Positions 16,201 through 24,505 are shown, counted from the stretch's first letter. The stretch: DNA of 62,064 nucleotides from Corynebacterium sp. HMSC08A12 (GCF_001807485.1 NZ_KV789186.1:69830-131893); one strand, 5' to 3'. Translations and numbers: made by a program. Notes: generated by a model not told the origin, from the sequence alone.

Positions 16201-18353
16201 CAGCCGGATTCCGCCAGCACGACCTGGTCCAGCTCGTCCAGGCGGGAGGCGAAGAACTCGGAGAGCTCGTAGAGGTCCTTGGCCATCTTGCGGTGCTGGG
16301 AGCCGAAGCCGGAGAACACCCATACCGGACCATTTGCCGAGGGCGAGTCGGCAGTCTTCACCGTCGCGCCCTGCTTGCCAGCGGCGATGCGCTGCAACCC
16401 GGCGATGGCTTCGTCGAAGGTGGCGGCGGAAACCACGCCGCGGGAACGGCCGTGGTTGTGGCCAGCCAACGCGAGGGCTACACCGCGCAGTTGGTCAGCC
16501 TCATCGCCTGCCTTGGTGAAGGATTCCTTGTTCTGCTCCAGGTACGCGGCCAGTGTTTCCGCGGCCTGACGACGGCGGGAAGGCAACAGCCCGCTGACGG
16601 GCAGCAGCACGTGCGGGGCCTCGCCCGCGGAATCCTCACGGTCCAGGCCGATGGGGGCAGCGGAGTTTGCAGTGGCCGCCCCAACACCCGCCGCGGCCTC
16701 TTCTTCCAGATTCGGCGCCGCGATGACCACGTGCGCGTTCGTGCCACCGAAGCCGAAGCCGGACACACCGGCGATGGCGCGCCCGGAGTACTCCGGCCAC
16801 TCGCGCGGATCCTCCACGACCTCCAGGTGCTCACGGTCGAAATCGATGTACGGGTTCGGACCGGTGTAGTTCAAGCTCGGCGGCAGCACGCCCTCGCGCA
16901 TCGCCAGCACGACCTTCATCACGCCCGCGACACCTGCGGCAGCCTCGGTGTGGCCAAAGTTCGTCTTCGCGCTGCCCAGCAGCAGCGGCTCGGCCACGTC
17001 GCGCTGGCGGCCCAGAACAGTACCCAGCGCCGTAGCCTCAATCGGGTCACCCAGGATGGTGCCGGTGCCGTGCGCCTCCACGTAGTCCACGGCCTGCGGA
17101 TCGATCCGCGCGTCGGCGTAGGCGCTGCGCAACACGTCCACCTGCGCATCCGGATTCGGGGCGGTCAGGCCGTTCGAACGGCCATCGGAGTTCACCGCCG
17201 AGCCCTTGATCACGGCCAGCACGTTGTCGCCGTCGCGGCGCGCATCCTCCAGGCGCTTCAACACAACCACGCCCGCGCCGTCGGAACGCACGATGCCGTC
17301 GGCATCATCGCTGAAGGCACGAATGCCGCCCGTCGGGCTAAGCACGCCGAGTTCGGAAAACGCCACCGTCGCAAAGGGGCTGCATAGGAGGTTGACGCCA
17401 CCCGCCACAGCGACCTCAGAATCACCATCGCGCAGGGAGCGCACCGCCTGGTGAATTGCCACCAGCGACGAAGAGCAGGCCGTATCCATCGCCACGGCCG
17501 GGCCGCGGAAGTCGAAGGCATAGGAAACGCGGTTGGCGATGATGGAGCTGGAGTTACCCGTCAGCGCGTAGGGGTGCGCCTCCGCCGGGTCGGCGGAGAT
17601 CAACATGCCGTAGTCATTGTTGGTGTTGCCCATAAACACGCCAACGGGCTTGCCGCGCAGCTGGTTGGCGGGGATGTGCGCATCCTCCAGCGCCTCCCAC
17701 GTCAGCTGCAGGATGATGCGCTGCTGCGGGTCCATGTTCGCAGCTTCCAGCGGGGAGAGTCCGAAGAATTCCGCGTCGAAAGAGGCGATGTCCTCGATGT
17801 AACCGCCCGTCAACTGGGCCTGCTCCATACGGCGGGTCATCTCCGGGTCGCGGGAGTACTCCGACCAGCGTCCCGCTGGCAGTTCACCCACGCCGGAGCG
17901 GTAGTTGGAGAACAGCTCCCACATCTCATCCGCATTGTCGGCCCCGGGGTAACGCCCCGCCATGCCAACCACAGCAATGTCGCGCTGGCCCAGTGGAAGC
18001 GGGCCACCTGCGCTGGACGCCGCTCCGGCGGAGGCGGTGGCGTCACTACCAGAAACAGCGCCAGAACCGCGACCCTGCATCAGGTGCTCGGCCAGGGCGG
18101 CGATGGTGTTGAACTCGTAGGCAATCGTCGCGTCGAGGGTTGTGCCCAGCAGGCGCTCCAGGTCGCCGGAAAGGACCACGACGTCGCGGGAAGACAGGCC
18201 GAAGTCCTGCATCGAGCGTTCGTCGGAGATCTCCGCGGCATCCAAACCGGTGGTGTTCGCCACCCAGGTGCGTAACCACTCCCGCATCTGCTGAATCGTG
18301 GCGGGGCGGGATTGCTGGTCAGCTGTGGGGGCGCCCTGCTGGTTGTCTGCCAT
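13299..18353 (-). CDS. pks13: Polyketide synthase 13, mycolic acid condensase
   Basis: Pks13 performs the Claisen-type condensation that makes mycolic acid and transfers it to trehalose. The 1684 residues read ACP1 (about 20-95, FGLSSRDVV), ketosynthase (about 123-545; Cys293 in DTACSSS, His428 in EAHGTGT, His468 in NFGHTE), acyltransferase (about 675-980; Ser765 in GQSMGE, His876), ACP2 (Ser1232 in LGLDSLMGM) and thioesterase (about 1410-1684; Ser1483 in GGWSFGG, Asp1516, His1660). There are no reductive domains, as expected. The linker after ACP1 and the linker between ACP2 and thioesterase, rich in Ala, Gly and Asp/Glu, each contain a dispersed TGACGCC element. It is preceded by fadD32 and followed by accD3. 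Confidence 0.97.
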   Translation of the reverse strand: MADNQQGAPTADQQSRPATIQQMREWLRTWVANTTGLDAAEISDERSMQDFGLSSRDVVVLSGDLERLLGTTLDATIAYEFNTIAALAEHLMQGRGSGAVSGSDATASAGAASSAGGPLPLGQRDIAVVGMAGRYPGADNADEMWELFSNYRSGVGELPAGRWSEYSRDPEMTRRMEQAQLTGGYIEDIASFDAEFFGLSPLEAANMDPQQRIILQLTWEALEDAHIPANQLRGKPVGVFMGNTNNDYGMLISADPAEAHPYALTGNSSSIIANRVSYAFDFRGPAVAMDTACSSSLVAIHQAVRSLRDGDSEVAVAGGVNLLCSPFATVAFSELGVLSPTGGIRAFSDDADGIVRSDGAGVVVLKRLEDARRDGDNVLAVIKGSAVNSDGRSNGLTAPNPDAQVDVLRSAYADARIDPQAVDYVEAHGTGTILGDPIEATALGTVLGRQRDVAEPLLLGSAKTNFGHTEAAAGVAGVMKVVLAMREGVLPPSLNYTGPNPYIDFDREHLEVVEDPREWPEYSGRAIAGVSGFGFGGTNAHVVIAAPNLEEEAAAGVGAATANSAAPIGLDREDSAGEAPHVLLPVSGLLPSRRRQAAETLAAYLEQNKESFTKAGDEADQLRGVALALAGHNHGRSRGVVSAATFDEAIAGLQRIAAGKQGATVKTADSPSANGPVWVFSGFGSQHRKMAKDLYELSEFFASRLDELDQVVLAESGWSFVEMVLDDEQNYDTERAQVGITCVQIALNDLMRALGAKPAAVVGQSMGEIAAAYAVGGITAEEAVRTACHRARLMGEGERLLPEDKQGAMAVVEFGVEELATFTSEHPEYAQVEPAVYAAPGMTTVGGPAEPVQKLVEYLEGEGKFARLLKVKGAGHTSMLDPILGELHYEISDLDPQPIHTPLYSTVDRGRVYQPGEVVHDAEYFLRCTRQPVWFSEATGKQFDDGYRTFIEFSPNPVALMPLMNNSFAHNASDSKLMFLLKRKEPVAQTLLSTLAELYVQGADLDLKALAGGSRVSLPKVPGTQWNLQRHWTSARPSSGPAVDLPGARVDLPDGRVVFSVPAEDVPSIELLAEAAAEVLADGATVAATRDHAPLPTAGQLTTIAAGSLGGWSLSVYAADAPGAQSMPLVAEAFVATLGGALGALGTEGADAASAPAAAKASEAPNASAAGASAKEGAGNALPEVDESADRWDPNSGESAGDRLRAIVSESMGYDIEDLPGELPLIDLGLDSLMGMRIKNRVEYDFDLPPLQVQALRDGSVDDVIALVEQMIAERHTSADGADAADGAEAAAGGEGGVTKQDGSEEDGAEDGAATDYTATGGGVAPRDASERLVFATWAKVTGKAAQGVTSQLPSIDEEQARGIADRLTERSGAEVSAEDVLTAETLEPLSEKVRSSLESEVEGNIRVLRSRPEGSTQPAVFLFHPAGGSSVVYAPLMRRLPDDVPVYGVERLEGELADRAAAYLDEIVELADGRPVLLGGWSFGGALAYEVAHQLGKRATAGETSAEVERIVLLDTVQPKNPAPDTKEEMHARWDRYAAFAQKTYGLPLEVPHELLDQQGEGVMMQMFQQFLTSPEAKGMGLPAGVLEHQRASFVDNRILESLDFRAWADVKAPVTLFRAERMHDGAIELEPAYAEVAPDGGWGEIVKDLEIVQLRGDHLAIVDEPEISKVGRVIAKHIADGA
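14450..14468 (+). repeat. Dispersed T-rich/TGACGCC element, copy 5
   Basis: CTTGTTTAGTGACGCCACC lies in the unstructured linker between ACP2 and thioesterase of Pks13 (GGVTKQDGS, residues about 1296-1304), antisense to the gene. Confidence 0.6.
18036..18058 (-). repeat. Dispersed T-rich/TGACGCC element, copy 6
   Basis: The minus strand reads TTTCTGGTAGTGACGCCACC. It lies in the Ala/Ser linker between ACP1 and ketosynthase of Pks13 (SGSDATAS), sense to the gene; a few bases separate the T run from the core. Confidence 0.5.
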
Positions 18354-18450
18354 GGAAGGTCGCGTTTCCTTTCGTGCCGGGATGCCTTAGGGAAGGCGTG
18401 AGTGAGTCACCGTAGCGCTATATTTTAACGCGCCGAGGTCGCTTTATGGA

Positions 18451-20340
18451 TTAAGCGCCCAGCGTGCCCTCCAGATACGCCTTCGCAGCCACGCGGCGGG
18501 CGATCTTGTTGGCGGAGGAACGCGGCAGAGTGCCCGGCGCGATGATGCGCACATCGGAAGGCTGCACACCATGGGTGGCGGTGACGGCCGCGCGCATGGC
18601 CTCGATGGCCTCCGCGTCTCCGTCCTCGCTGGCGTCCGGGTCGCGCTCGGCAACAATGATGAGCCCCTCGACGGACTCACCATCAGCGGCACCGTTTGCG
18701 GAACCACCGGCCTCCACAGCGAAGGCTGCGATGACGGCCGGGGCGGTCTGCTTAGTAGCCTCGTCGGCGGTGGCCTCGATGTCCTGCGGGTAGTGGTTAC
18801 GACCAGCGACGATGATGAGGTCTTTCAGGCGGCCGGTAATGAACAGGTGGCCATCCACGATGACGGCCAGGTCGCCGGTGCGCATCCAATTGTCCTCCGG
18901 CGCGTCACCCGCGCGGCTGTCGGAATCCAGGCGGTTGGCAGCCGGCAGGGAGTTGCGGAACGTTTCCTGGGTCTCCTCCGGGCGGTTCAGGTAGCCCGCG
19001 GCCATGTTGTCGCCGTGGACCCAGATCTCGCCGACGTTGCCATCGGTCAGTTCCTTGCCGGTCTCCGGGTCGACAATTGCGAGGGTCTGTGGGAGGCACA
19101 CCTGACCCAGGGAGACCAGAGAGAGGCTGTCTGCGTCGTCCGCGCTGCCTTCCACGGTGGTGCCGTCGGAAAGCTCATCGCGCTTGAACCACTTCGTCAG
19201 CGGACGCTCATCAGTCTGCGGGGTGGTGACGATCAGCGTGGCCTCGGCCAGGCCGTAGGACGGGCGCATGGCTTCCTTCTTGAAGCCGTAGGGCTCGAAG
19301 GTATCCAGGAACTTCTGCACCGAACTGTGGTGCACCGGCTCAGAACCGTTGATGATTCCGTCGACGGCAGATAGGTCCAGTTCAGCCAGCTCCGCGACCT
19401 TCGCCGGGTCGGCGTAGCGCACGGCCAGCTCCAGGGCGAAGTTAGGCACGACGGTGTAGACGTTCTCGTCTTCGCTCTGGCGGTTCAGCTGACGGATCCA
19501 GCGAGTCGGGTCCTGGATGAAGTCACGCGGGGACATCAGGTCAAAAGGCAGGCCCAGGATGATCACAAAAGCGGACAGGATCACGCCCATGTCGTGGTGC
19601 AGTGGCAGCCAGGTGCTCAGACGCAGTGGGGACTGCAGGTTCGCCGCCTTGAAAATCTGCAGCACGTTGGTGACGATCGACTTGTGGGTGAGCACCACAC
19701 CCGCCGGGGTGCGGGTGGAGCCGGAGGTGTACTGCAGGAACGCCTCCTCGCTGGACTTCGGCGCCAGCGACGGGTCCGCCATGATGGCGGCCATGGGGTT
19801 CTGCCAGTCGTCGGCCAGCGCATCCGGCAGCGCGTCCACCGTCAGCACGCGGGGGCGCTCGGTGGTGGGAGTAGAGGCGAAGTGCTTGCGCACGGCCGTG
19901 GCGGAGCGCTTGTTCGTCAGCACAACCGTCGGCTCGGAGGAGCCCAGCACGGCGGTCAGGTGGCCGGTGTGGCCCGGCTCGTTCGGGTCATACAGCGGAA
20001 CGGGCACCATGCGGGCGTACATCGCGCCCAGGAAGGCGTACATGTACTCCGGGGAGTTATTAGCCAGGATGGCCACGCGGTCGCCGGGCTTGGCGACCTG
20101 CTGCAGGCGGACGCACACGGCCTTGATGCGGGTGTTTACCTGCGCGCGGGTGATCTCGTGCACCGTACCCTCGCGGGACTCGCTGAAGTCCCAGTGGCGG
20201 ATCAGCACGTTATCTACCGTGCCCTCCATCTGCGCCATGGTGTAAAGCATTTCGCACATGCCGGAAAGGGTGAGCTGATCGGGAACATTGATGTCGCCCT
20301 GCTCATCGTAAAACTGGCCCATTGCTGCAGTGATGTCCAC
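18451..20340 (-). CDS. fadD32: Long-chain fatty-acid--AMP ligase
   Basis: FadD32 activates the meromycolyl fatty acid as an acyl-adenylate and loads it on the N-terminal ACP of Pks13. The 629 residues carry the AMP-binding motif YTSGSTRTPAGVVLTHK (about 204-220), SYGLAEATLIV, and the hinge/C-terminal region GRLKDLIIVAGRNHYPQDIE. The last is typical of fatty-acyl-AMP ligases rather than CoA ligases. GTG 20340 is preceded by AGGAG at eight bases. It stands 97 bases upstream of pks13 in the same direction. The 228-base upstream gap holds its promoter, with a tandem repeat and a palindrome. Confidence 0.95.
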   Translation of the reverse strand: MDITAAMGQFYDEQGDINVPDQLTLSGMCEMLYTMAQMEGTVDNVLIRHWDFSESREGTVHEITRAQVNTRIKAVCVRLQQVAKPGDRVAILANNSPEYMYAFLGAMYARMVPVPLYDPNEPGHTGHLTAVLGSSEPTVVLTNKRSATAVRKHFASTPTTERPRVLTVDALPDALADDWQNPMAAIMADPSLAPKSSEEAFLQYTSGSTRTPAGVVLTHKSIVTNVLQIFKAANLQSPLRLSTWLPLHHDMGVILSAFVIILGLPFDLMSPRDFIQDPTRWIRQLNRQSEDENVYTVVPNFALELAVRYADPAKVAELAELDLSAVDGIINGSEPVHHSSVQKFLDTFEPYGFKKEAMRPSYGLAEATLIVTTPQTDERPLTKWFKRDELSDGTTVEGSADDADSLSLVSLGQVCLPQTLAIVDPETGKELTDGNVGEIWVHGDNMAAGYLNRPEETQETFRNSLPAANRLDSDSRAGDAPEDNWMRTGDLAVIVDGHLFITGRLKDLIIVAGRNHYPQDIEATADEATKQTAPAVIAAFAVEAGGSANGAADGESVEGLIIVAERDPDASEDGDAEAIEAMRAAVTATHGVQPSDVRIIAPGTLPRSSANKIARRVAAKAYLEGTLGA

Positions 20341-20374
20341 GCGGGTCTCCTCTACTTATCCATTCGGTTCAAAC

Positions 20375-20446
20375 AGTATCGGGTTAGCTACATAGCTCTA
20401 ACGCCATAGCTCTAACGCCATAAACATTTAGTTTCACTTGTGAAAC
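20375..20446 (-). promoter_or_regulatory. fadD32 promoter region with tandem repeat and palindrome
   Basis: On the minus strand, GATACT (plus strand 20375-20380) is a possible -10 box, 34 bases before the GTG. The -35 area lies within two exact 14-bp tandem copies of CATAGCTCTAACGC (plus strand 20391-20418). Further upstream, GTTTCACTTGTGAAAC (20431-20446) is a perfect palindrome with 7-bp arms and looks like an operator for a dimeric regulator of mycolate synthesis. Confidence 0.45.
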
Positions 20447-20493
20447 ACATCGTACCGGGGAGCTCTGCTGTTACCCGGCAATTTCGCATTCCC

Positions 20494-20532
20494 GTGTGCC
20501 GTGTGCCCCCATCGCTCGAGCACACGGCACAC
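20494..20532 (-). terminator. 13-bp inverted repeat after the cutinase gene
   Basis: GTGTGCCGTGTGC and GCACACGGCACAC form a perfect 13-bp stem around 13 bases, 37 bases beyond the cutinase stop. No T tract follows. It probably separates the lipase transcript from fadD32. Confidence 0.6.
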
Positions 20533-20568
20533 AATAACCTCAATATGAGCCCGCCGAAGCGACTGCAG

Positions 20569-21501
20569 CTACTGCACGCGCTCGTTAATCAGATCCCGCG
20601 CCCATCCAACGATGTACTCCGGAACGGTCTGGCCCTCCACGACCTTCCCGTTTGTCGCATACTCCGCATGCACAGCGTTGGCGGCCACCAGGTCCTTGGC
20701 TCGCACAAGAGCGTTGCCCAGATCCGCTGGGGCGTCACAAATAAGATCCGCAGGGGCGCAGTAGTTATTCACTCGATCGTTCAGTTCGCCGAACCCATCC
20801 GGGCGCGGGCCGCGCATCGTAGCGCCCGGCACGATCGTCTGAATCAGCCCACTGACCGGGTTTAGCGCGATCTCCGCTCCGGTGCCGCGGATGCCCTGCG
20901 CACCAACGAGCTTGCCCTTGTCCAGCTCCTGCCTACCGTCAGCGATCAGCGATACTCCCAGCACCCGGTCGGCGGGCACGGGGCCGCGCCCATTGCCGAT
21001 CTCTCCCGCCAGGTCGCCGGTAATCACCGCGCCCTGGCTAAAGCCGGTCAGGATGAAGGACGTTGCTGGGCACTTCTCATGCGTAGCCCGCAGCTCCTCC
21101 TTCATCCGCTCGAAGCCCTGGTTGCGGGAGTCGTCATAGCTCATCTCGTGCTTCGCGTTCATGTTGCGGAACTGCGCGGTGTACGGCAGGGTCCACACCT
21201 TCACCTTGTCCGGGGAAAACTCGTCGGCCAGCGGGCGGGTGACGTTCAGCATCAGCGAGTGAGGGTTGGCGTGCGGCGCCAACGGATCGTCGTCGGCCTT
21301 GGATTCCCACGTGCCCGGCGCGGCCAGCACCTCCACGTCCACGCATCCGGGCGGGTTCTGCGCCTGCGGGGCAGGTGGAGAGGTCGGCTTGCCCGGCCCC
21401 GGGCCATCAACATCGTCGCCGGTGAGCAGCCAATTGCCCACACCCACCACAATGAGCGCAAGCAGGACCAGCACTGCCAGGATGGTCAAAACTTTCTTCA
21501 T
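20569..21501 (-). CDS. Cutinase-family envelope lipase/thioesterase (Rv3802c type)
   Basis: This 310-residue serine esterase is the counterpart of mycobacterial Rv3802c, an envelope phospholipase/thioesterase encoded beside fadD32. It has an N-terminal anchor (VLTILAVLVLLALIVVGVGNWLL), a Pro/Gly linker, and a cutinase fold with the nucleophile Ser155 in GFSQG. The Asp lies in the CAPADLICDAP region and the His in AVHAEYA. A dispersed TGACGCC element encodes the LICDAP residues next to the catalytic Asp. The ATG at 21501 lacks a strong ribosome site but gives an ideal signal anchor. Confidence 0.88.
   Translation of the reverse strand: MKKVLTILAVLVLLALIVVGVGNWLLTGDDVDGPGPGKPTSPPAPQAQNPPGCVDVEVLAAPGTWESKADDDPLAPHANPHSLMLNVTRPLADEFSPDKVKVWTLPYTAQFRNMNAKHEMSYDDSRNQGFERMKEELRATHEKCPATSFILTGFSQGAVITGDLAGEIGNGRGPVPADRVLGVSLIADGRQELDKGKLVGAQGIRGTGAEIALNPVSGLIQTIVPGATMRGPRPDGFGELNDRVNNYCAPADLICDAPADLGNALVRAKDLVAANAVHAEYATNGKVVEGQTVPEYIVGWARDLINERVQ
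20729..20748 (-). repeat. Dispersed T-rich/TGACGCC element, copy 7
   Basis: GATCTTATTTGTGACGCCCC on the minus strand is sense to the cutinase gene and encodes DLICDAP around the presumed catalytic Asp. It is the only good copy in a conserved active-site region. Confidence 0.55.
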
Positions 21502-21549
21502 AGCTTCTTTCTAGACCTTCCTCTAGGGGTTCTAGAGCTTCTAAAGCAA

Positions 21550-21589
21550 AACCAGGCTGCCCTCGCCACCTATGGCGGACAACCTGGTT
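21550..21589 (-). terminator. Rho-independent terminator of the mycolyltransferase/lipoprotein unit
   Basis: AACCAGG pairs with CCTGGTT, with an inner CCGCC/GGCG stem. On the minus strand the stem is followed by TTTGCTTTAG. It lies 19 bases beyond the DUF732 lipoprotein stop. Confidence 0.65.
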
Positions 21590-21607
21590 ATGGGAAACGA
21601 GTGACCA

Positions 21608-22195
21608 CTAACAATACGCGGATTTCGCGGCCTTGCGAATAGCGTCCTCGGCCTTCTTCGGATCGCCGTCGATCACACCGTTGGCCTCCAGCTGTCCCGC
21701 AGCCAACGGGGTGTACACATCGGCCTGTCCACCGCCCTCGGCGGTGCAGTGGGCGTGACCAGCGGCGATGAGCTGATCTTCCAGGCCACCGATCTCTGCG
21801 GCGTCGTTGGCCTTCGCCAGGTCGATGCCACTATCCTTCAGCCGCTTCAGGAAGTCCTTGTCCTGATCACTGCGCTGCGCACCGGATGGAATGTCGTCGA
21901 CCTCGTCCACAGTCCCATCGCTTGCCGGGGCACCACCACGGTCGCCGGCGGATTCTGGGGCGTCATTGCTTTCCGAAGAACCAGACTCGCCGTCCTTGTC
22001 GTCGGCCCCGTCCTTGCCGTCCTTGTCGTCGGACTTCTCGGTCGCAGACTCCGTCACCGAAGGCACCGTCGTGGACTCCGCCGAATTGTCGACCGTCTCA
22101 TCACCGCCGCATGCCGTCAGCGTGGCCAGCGATAGTAGCGCCGCGCACGCGGCACCGGCGGCCACACGAAACTGCCTATTCTTTGTGACGCCCAC
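21608..22195 (-). CDS. DUF732 domain lipoprotein
   Basis: The 195-residue protein has a lipoprotein signal (AACAALLSLATLTAC, Cys at about 29), a long acidic, low-complexity linker of Asp, Lys, Ser and Glu, and a C-terminal DUF732-like domain (DKDFLKRLKDSGIDLA ... AAGHAHC ... AAKSAYC) with two conserved Cys. The start is GTG 22195, two bases after the mycolyltransferase stop, so the genes are coupled. In C. glutamicum a small gene of unknown role occupies the same place. A dispersed element overlaps its first codons. Confidence 0.72.
   Translation of the reverse strand: MGVTKNRQFRVAAGAACAALLSLATLTACGGDETVDNSAESTTVPSVTESATEKSDDKDGKDGADDKDGESGSSESNDAPESAGDRGGAPASDGTVDEVDDIPSGAQRSDQDKDFLKRLKDSGIDLAKANDAAEIGGLEDQLIAAGHAHCTAEGGGQADVYTPLAAGQLEANGVIDGDPKKAEDAIRKAAKSAYC
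22176..22195 (+). repeat. Dispersed T-rich/TGACGCC element, copy 8
   Basis: CTATTCTTTGTGACGCCCAC covers the GTG start and first six codons (MGVTKN) of the DUF732 lipoprotein gene, antisense to it. Confidence 0.65.
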
Positions 22196-22197
22196 AG

Positions 22198-24168
22198 TTA
22201 GAGCACCTCAACGCGTCCGTTGACCTCGCGGATCTCGCCGTGCTGGAACTTGATCCGGGTTCCGCCCGCCGGGATGTCCTCGTGGTCGCTGGTCGGGTAG
22301 CCGAGCTTGCCCTGCTCCCAGCCGCGCTTACCCCACTCGTCGAACACGTTGCCGTAGTAGATCACGTGTGCGCCGGTGGACGGGGACCAGTAGATGTTGC
22401 CGTGCTCGAACTCGGAGAAGCGGCCGCCCTTGATGACCTTCTCGCCGCCCTTCGGGTTGCCCAGCTTGGAGGTCACGCCGCCCAGCTGCAGGTACTTCTC
22501 AGCGATCTTGCCCTGGACGAAGTGGGTCTTATTGTCCTTGTCGCGGACAATCACGCCGTTCTGGTACTTCTGCATGTAGCTATCGCCGACCTTCTCCAGC
22601 TCAGAGATCGGGTAGCCCAGCGGGCCGTTCTCCCAGCCGGTCTTGCCCCACTCATCCATGAAGTCCTTCGGCACAGCGTGGGCGCCGGTCTCGTGGGTCC
22701 AGTAGATCGCGCCGTTCTCGAAGGTGGTGTAGCGGCCGCGACCGTTGGAGATGACATTCTCCTCGGAGGTCGGGTAGCCCAGCCAGGAGTCCGGACCGTT
22801 CATGGAGGCGTAGTGGGCGCCGATGCGACCCCACACGTAGTGGGCGCCGGTCTTCGGGGACCAGTAGGCGCGGCCGCCACGGAAGTCCTGAACCTTGCCG
22901 CCGTCCTTGGCGTCGTACTCATTGGAGATGCAGGCGCCCAGGGTCTCCGGGGCGTTCTTCATGTTCTCCGCGATGGCACCGCCAATCTTGCACTTCGCAC
23001 CGCGGTCAGCTTCCGGGACACCCAGGGCGTCCGCGATGTGCGGCCATGCCTGGATCATCTCGTACTGCCAGTACGGCCAGTCGTGGGTTCCGGAGGGGCG
23101 GAAGGCCGTGATCGGCTTCACGCCGGCCTTCTTCGCGTACTTGACGAAGGTCTCGGTGGTCATGCGGGACATAGCCTCCAGGCCGAAGCCGGCCATGTTG
23201 GAGGGCATGCCCGGAATGGTGCCCGGCTTGTCGTACTTGCCCGCGTTGCCGTTACCTGCGGAGACGTAGACGGTCATGTCCTTCAGCGCATCCACGCCCA
23301 GCTTCGGGTCGTGGTCGATCCAGTCCTGGGAGCCGAACTCGCCCCACATCTTCTTGGCGTCGTAGCCGTTGCCGTCGTTGGTGGCGTAGGCGATGGCTTC
23401 CGGCATGCCGTAGGAGGTCGTGTCCAGGTAGCCGGAGAAGGAGCCGACGAACTTCCACATCTCCGGGAAGCGCTCGGCCAGGTTCATTGCGGCGGTACCA
23501 CCCATGGACAGGCCGGTGATCGCGCGATCCTCGTTGGCGCGCCAGCCCTCGCGCAGGACGGGCGGCAGCTCCTTGGTCAGGAAGGTCTCCCACTTGTAGT
23601 GCTTGCCGTTCTCCGGCTCGTTCCAGTCCGTGTAGAAGGAGGACTCGCCGCCGACGGGCAGAATCACGTTGACGTTGCGGTCTGCGTACTGGTTGGCGAT
23701 GTTGGTGGACAGGGTCCAGCCGGACTCATCCTCGCGGGCGCGCAGGCCGTCCAGGGCCCATACGGTCGGGAACTTGCGGTCGGGCTGGGAGTACCAGTCG
23801 CGGGCCAGCAGGATCTGCACCTTGATGGGCTTGCCAGGCATGGCGGCGGAGTTGATGAAGACGTTGGCCCAGCGCTCGGTGATCCACTCGACGCGGTCCA
23901 CGCTCACGCCCTCCGGCAGGCCGTCCAGGTGCTGCTCGGTAACCTCGCGCGGGGTGCGCTTCGGAACGCTGTCCGGGTCCAGGTAGCTGGTGCCGGAGCC
24001 TGGGCCCATGGAGCCACCGAGGGAGCTCTGCGCGGTGGCGGCCGGCATCATTGGCATTGCCAGCGCAACGGAAAGCGGCAGAGCCAGGATCGCCGCGCTC
24101 TTACGGCGGAGGCTGCTGGCGGAGCGAGTGCGACGGGAGAGGTTCGCTGCTAGGCGCATAGTCTTCAT
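22198..24168 (-). CDS. cmytA: Mycolyltransferase with C-terminal LGFP repeats
   Basis: This 656-residue Antigen 85-type esterase transfers mycolate from trehalose monomycolate to another TMM or to arabinogalactan. A signal peptide is cleaved near ATAQ (about residue 47). The alpha/beta-hydrolase domain has the nucleophile Ser221 in GLSMGG and a late THDWPYW His. After residue 400 come at least four LGFP repeats (WLGYPTSEE, GPLGYPISELEK, SKLGNPKGGE, GKLGYPTSDHED), thought to bind the cell wall. Length and repeats match PS1/Cop1 of C. glutamicum. It is the first gene of a unit with the DUF732 lipoprotein; its 496-base upstream gap suggests its own promoter. Confidence 0.94.
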   Translation of the reverse strand: MKTMRLAANLSRRTRSASSLRRKSAAILALPLSVALAMPMMPAATAQSSLGGSMGPGSGTSYLDPDSVPKRTPREVTEQHLDGLPEGVSVDRVEWITERWANVFINSAAMPGKPIKVQILLARDWYSQPDRKFPTVWALDGLRAREDESGWTLSTNIANQYADRNVNVILPVGGESSFYTDWNEPENGKHYKWETFLTKELPPVLREGWRANEDRAITGLSMGGTAAMNLAERFPEMWKFVGSFSGYLDTTSYGMPEAIAYATNDGNGYDAKKMWGEFGSQDWIDHDPKLGVDALKDMTVYVSAGNGNAGKYDKPGTIPGMPSNMAGFGLEAMSRMTTETFVKYAKKAGVKPITAFRPSGTHDWPYWQYEMIQAWPHIADALGVPEADRGAKCKIGGAIAENMKNAPETLGACISNEYDAKDGGKVQDFRGGRAYWSPKTGAHYVWGRIGAHYASMNGPDSWLGYPTSEENVISNGRGRYTTFENGAIYWTHETGAHAVPKDFMDEWGKTGWENGPLGYPISELEKVGDSYMQKYQNGVIVRDKDNKTHFVQGKIAEKYLQLGGVTSKLGNPKGGEKVIKGGRFSEFEHGNIYWSPSTGAHVIYYGNVFDEWGKRGWEQGKLGYPTSDHEDIPAGGTRIKFQHGEIREVNGRVEVL

Positions 24169-24485
24169 TCTTTCTGTTGCTCTTTGGTTGTATGTGTAGC
24201 TTTGTCTAGTGCGTGTCTAAGCGCCGGTTCTTGCGGCCGAAGCAGGTTCCCCTCCTGCTTCGAACACCACCGGGCGCTTCGTCAAGCCATTCACTATTCA
24301 CGTTTACGTCTATCGCGACCTGGATCTTCTCAAGCTTTTCGCGCTTGTATCGCAGGTGCGCTTCTAGCACGTGAGCAATTATGGCAAGCAAAAGCGCTTT
24401 CACATGGACAACACGCGGAACATTTAAAGTTTTACTTGAGGGTTAGCCTACCATGTTGCCAGTGTTACTTATGTGATTCTTGATG

Positions 24486-24505
24486 TTCTTTCTTATTGAC
24501 GCCCC
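24486..24505 (+). repeat. Dispersed T-rich/TGACGCC element, copy 9
   Basis: TTCTTTCTTATTGACGCCCC is an intergenic copy and one of the closest to the consensus. Confidence 0.65.

Noticed and set aside
13758..17387. A 1209-codon open frame on the plus strand.
   Set aside because: It is antisense to pks13 and arises from high GC at third positions; no domain is recognisable.
22240..24153. A 637-codon open frame on the plus strand.
   Set aside because: It is antisense to the mycolyltransferase with LGFP repeats and has no family motif.
24439..24457. DtxR/IdeR-like box containing GGTTAGCCTA.
   Set aside because: Only about 12 of 19 positions fit the consensus, and it lies far from the cmytA start. 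Not reported as a site.
24184..24483. Short open frames in the gap upstream of cmytA.
   Set aside because: They have no ribosome site, no hydrophobic or domain pattern, and overlap the promoter region.
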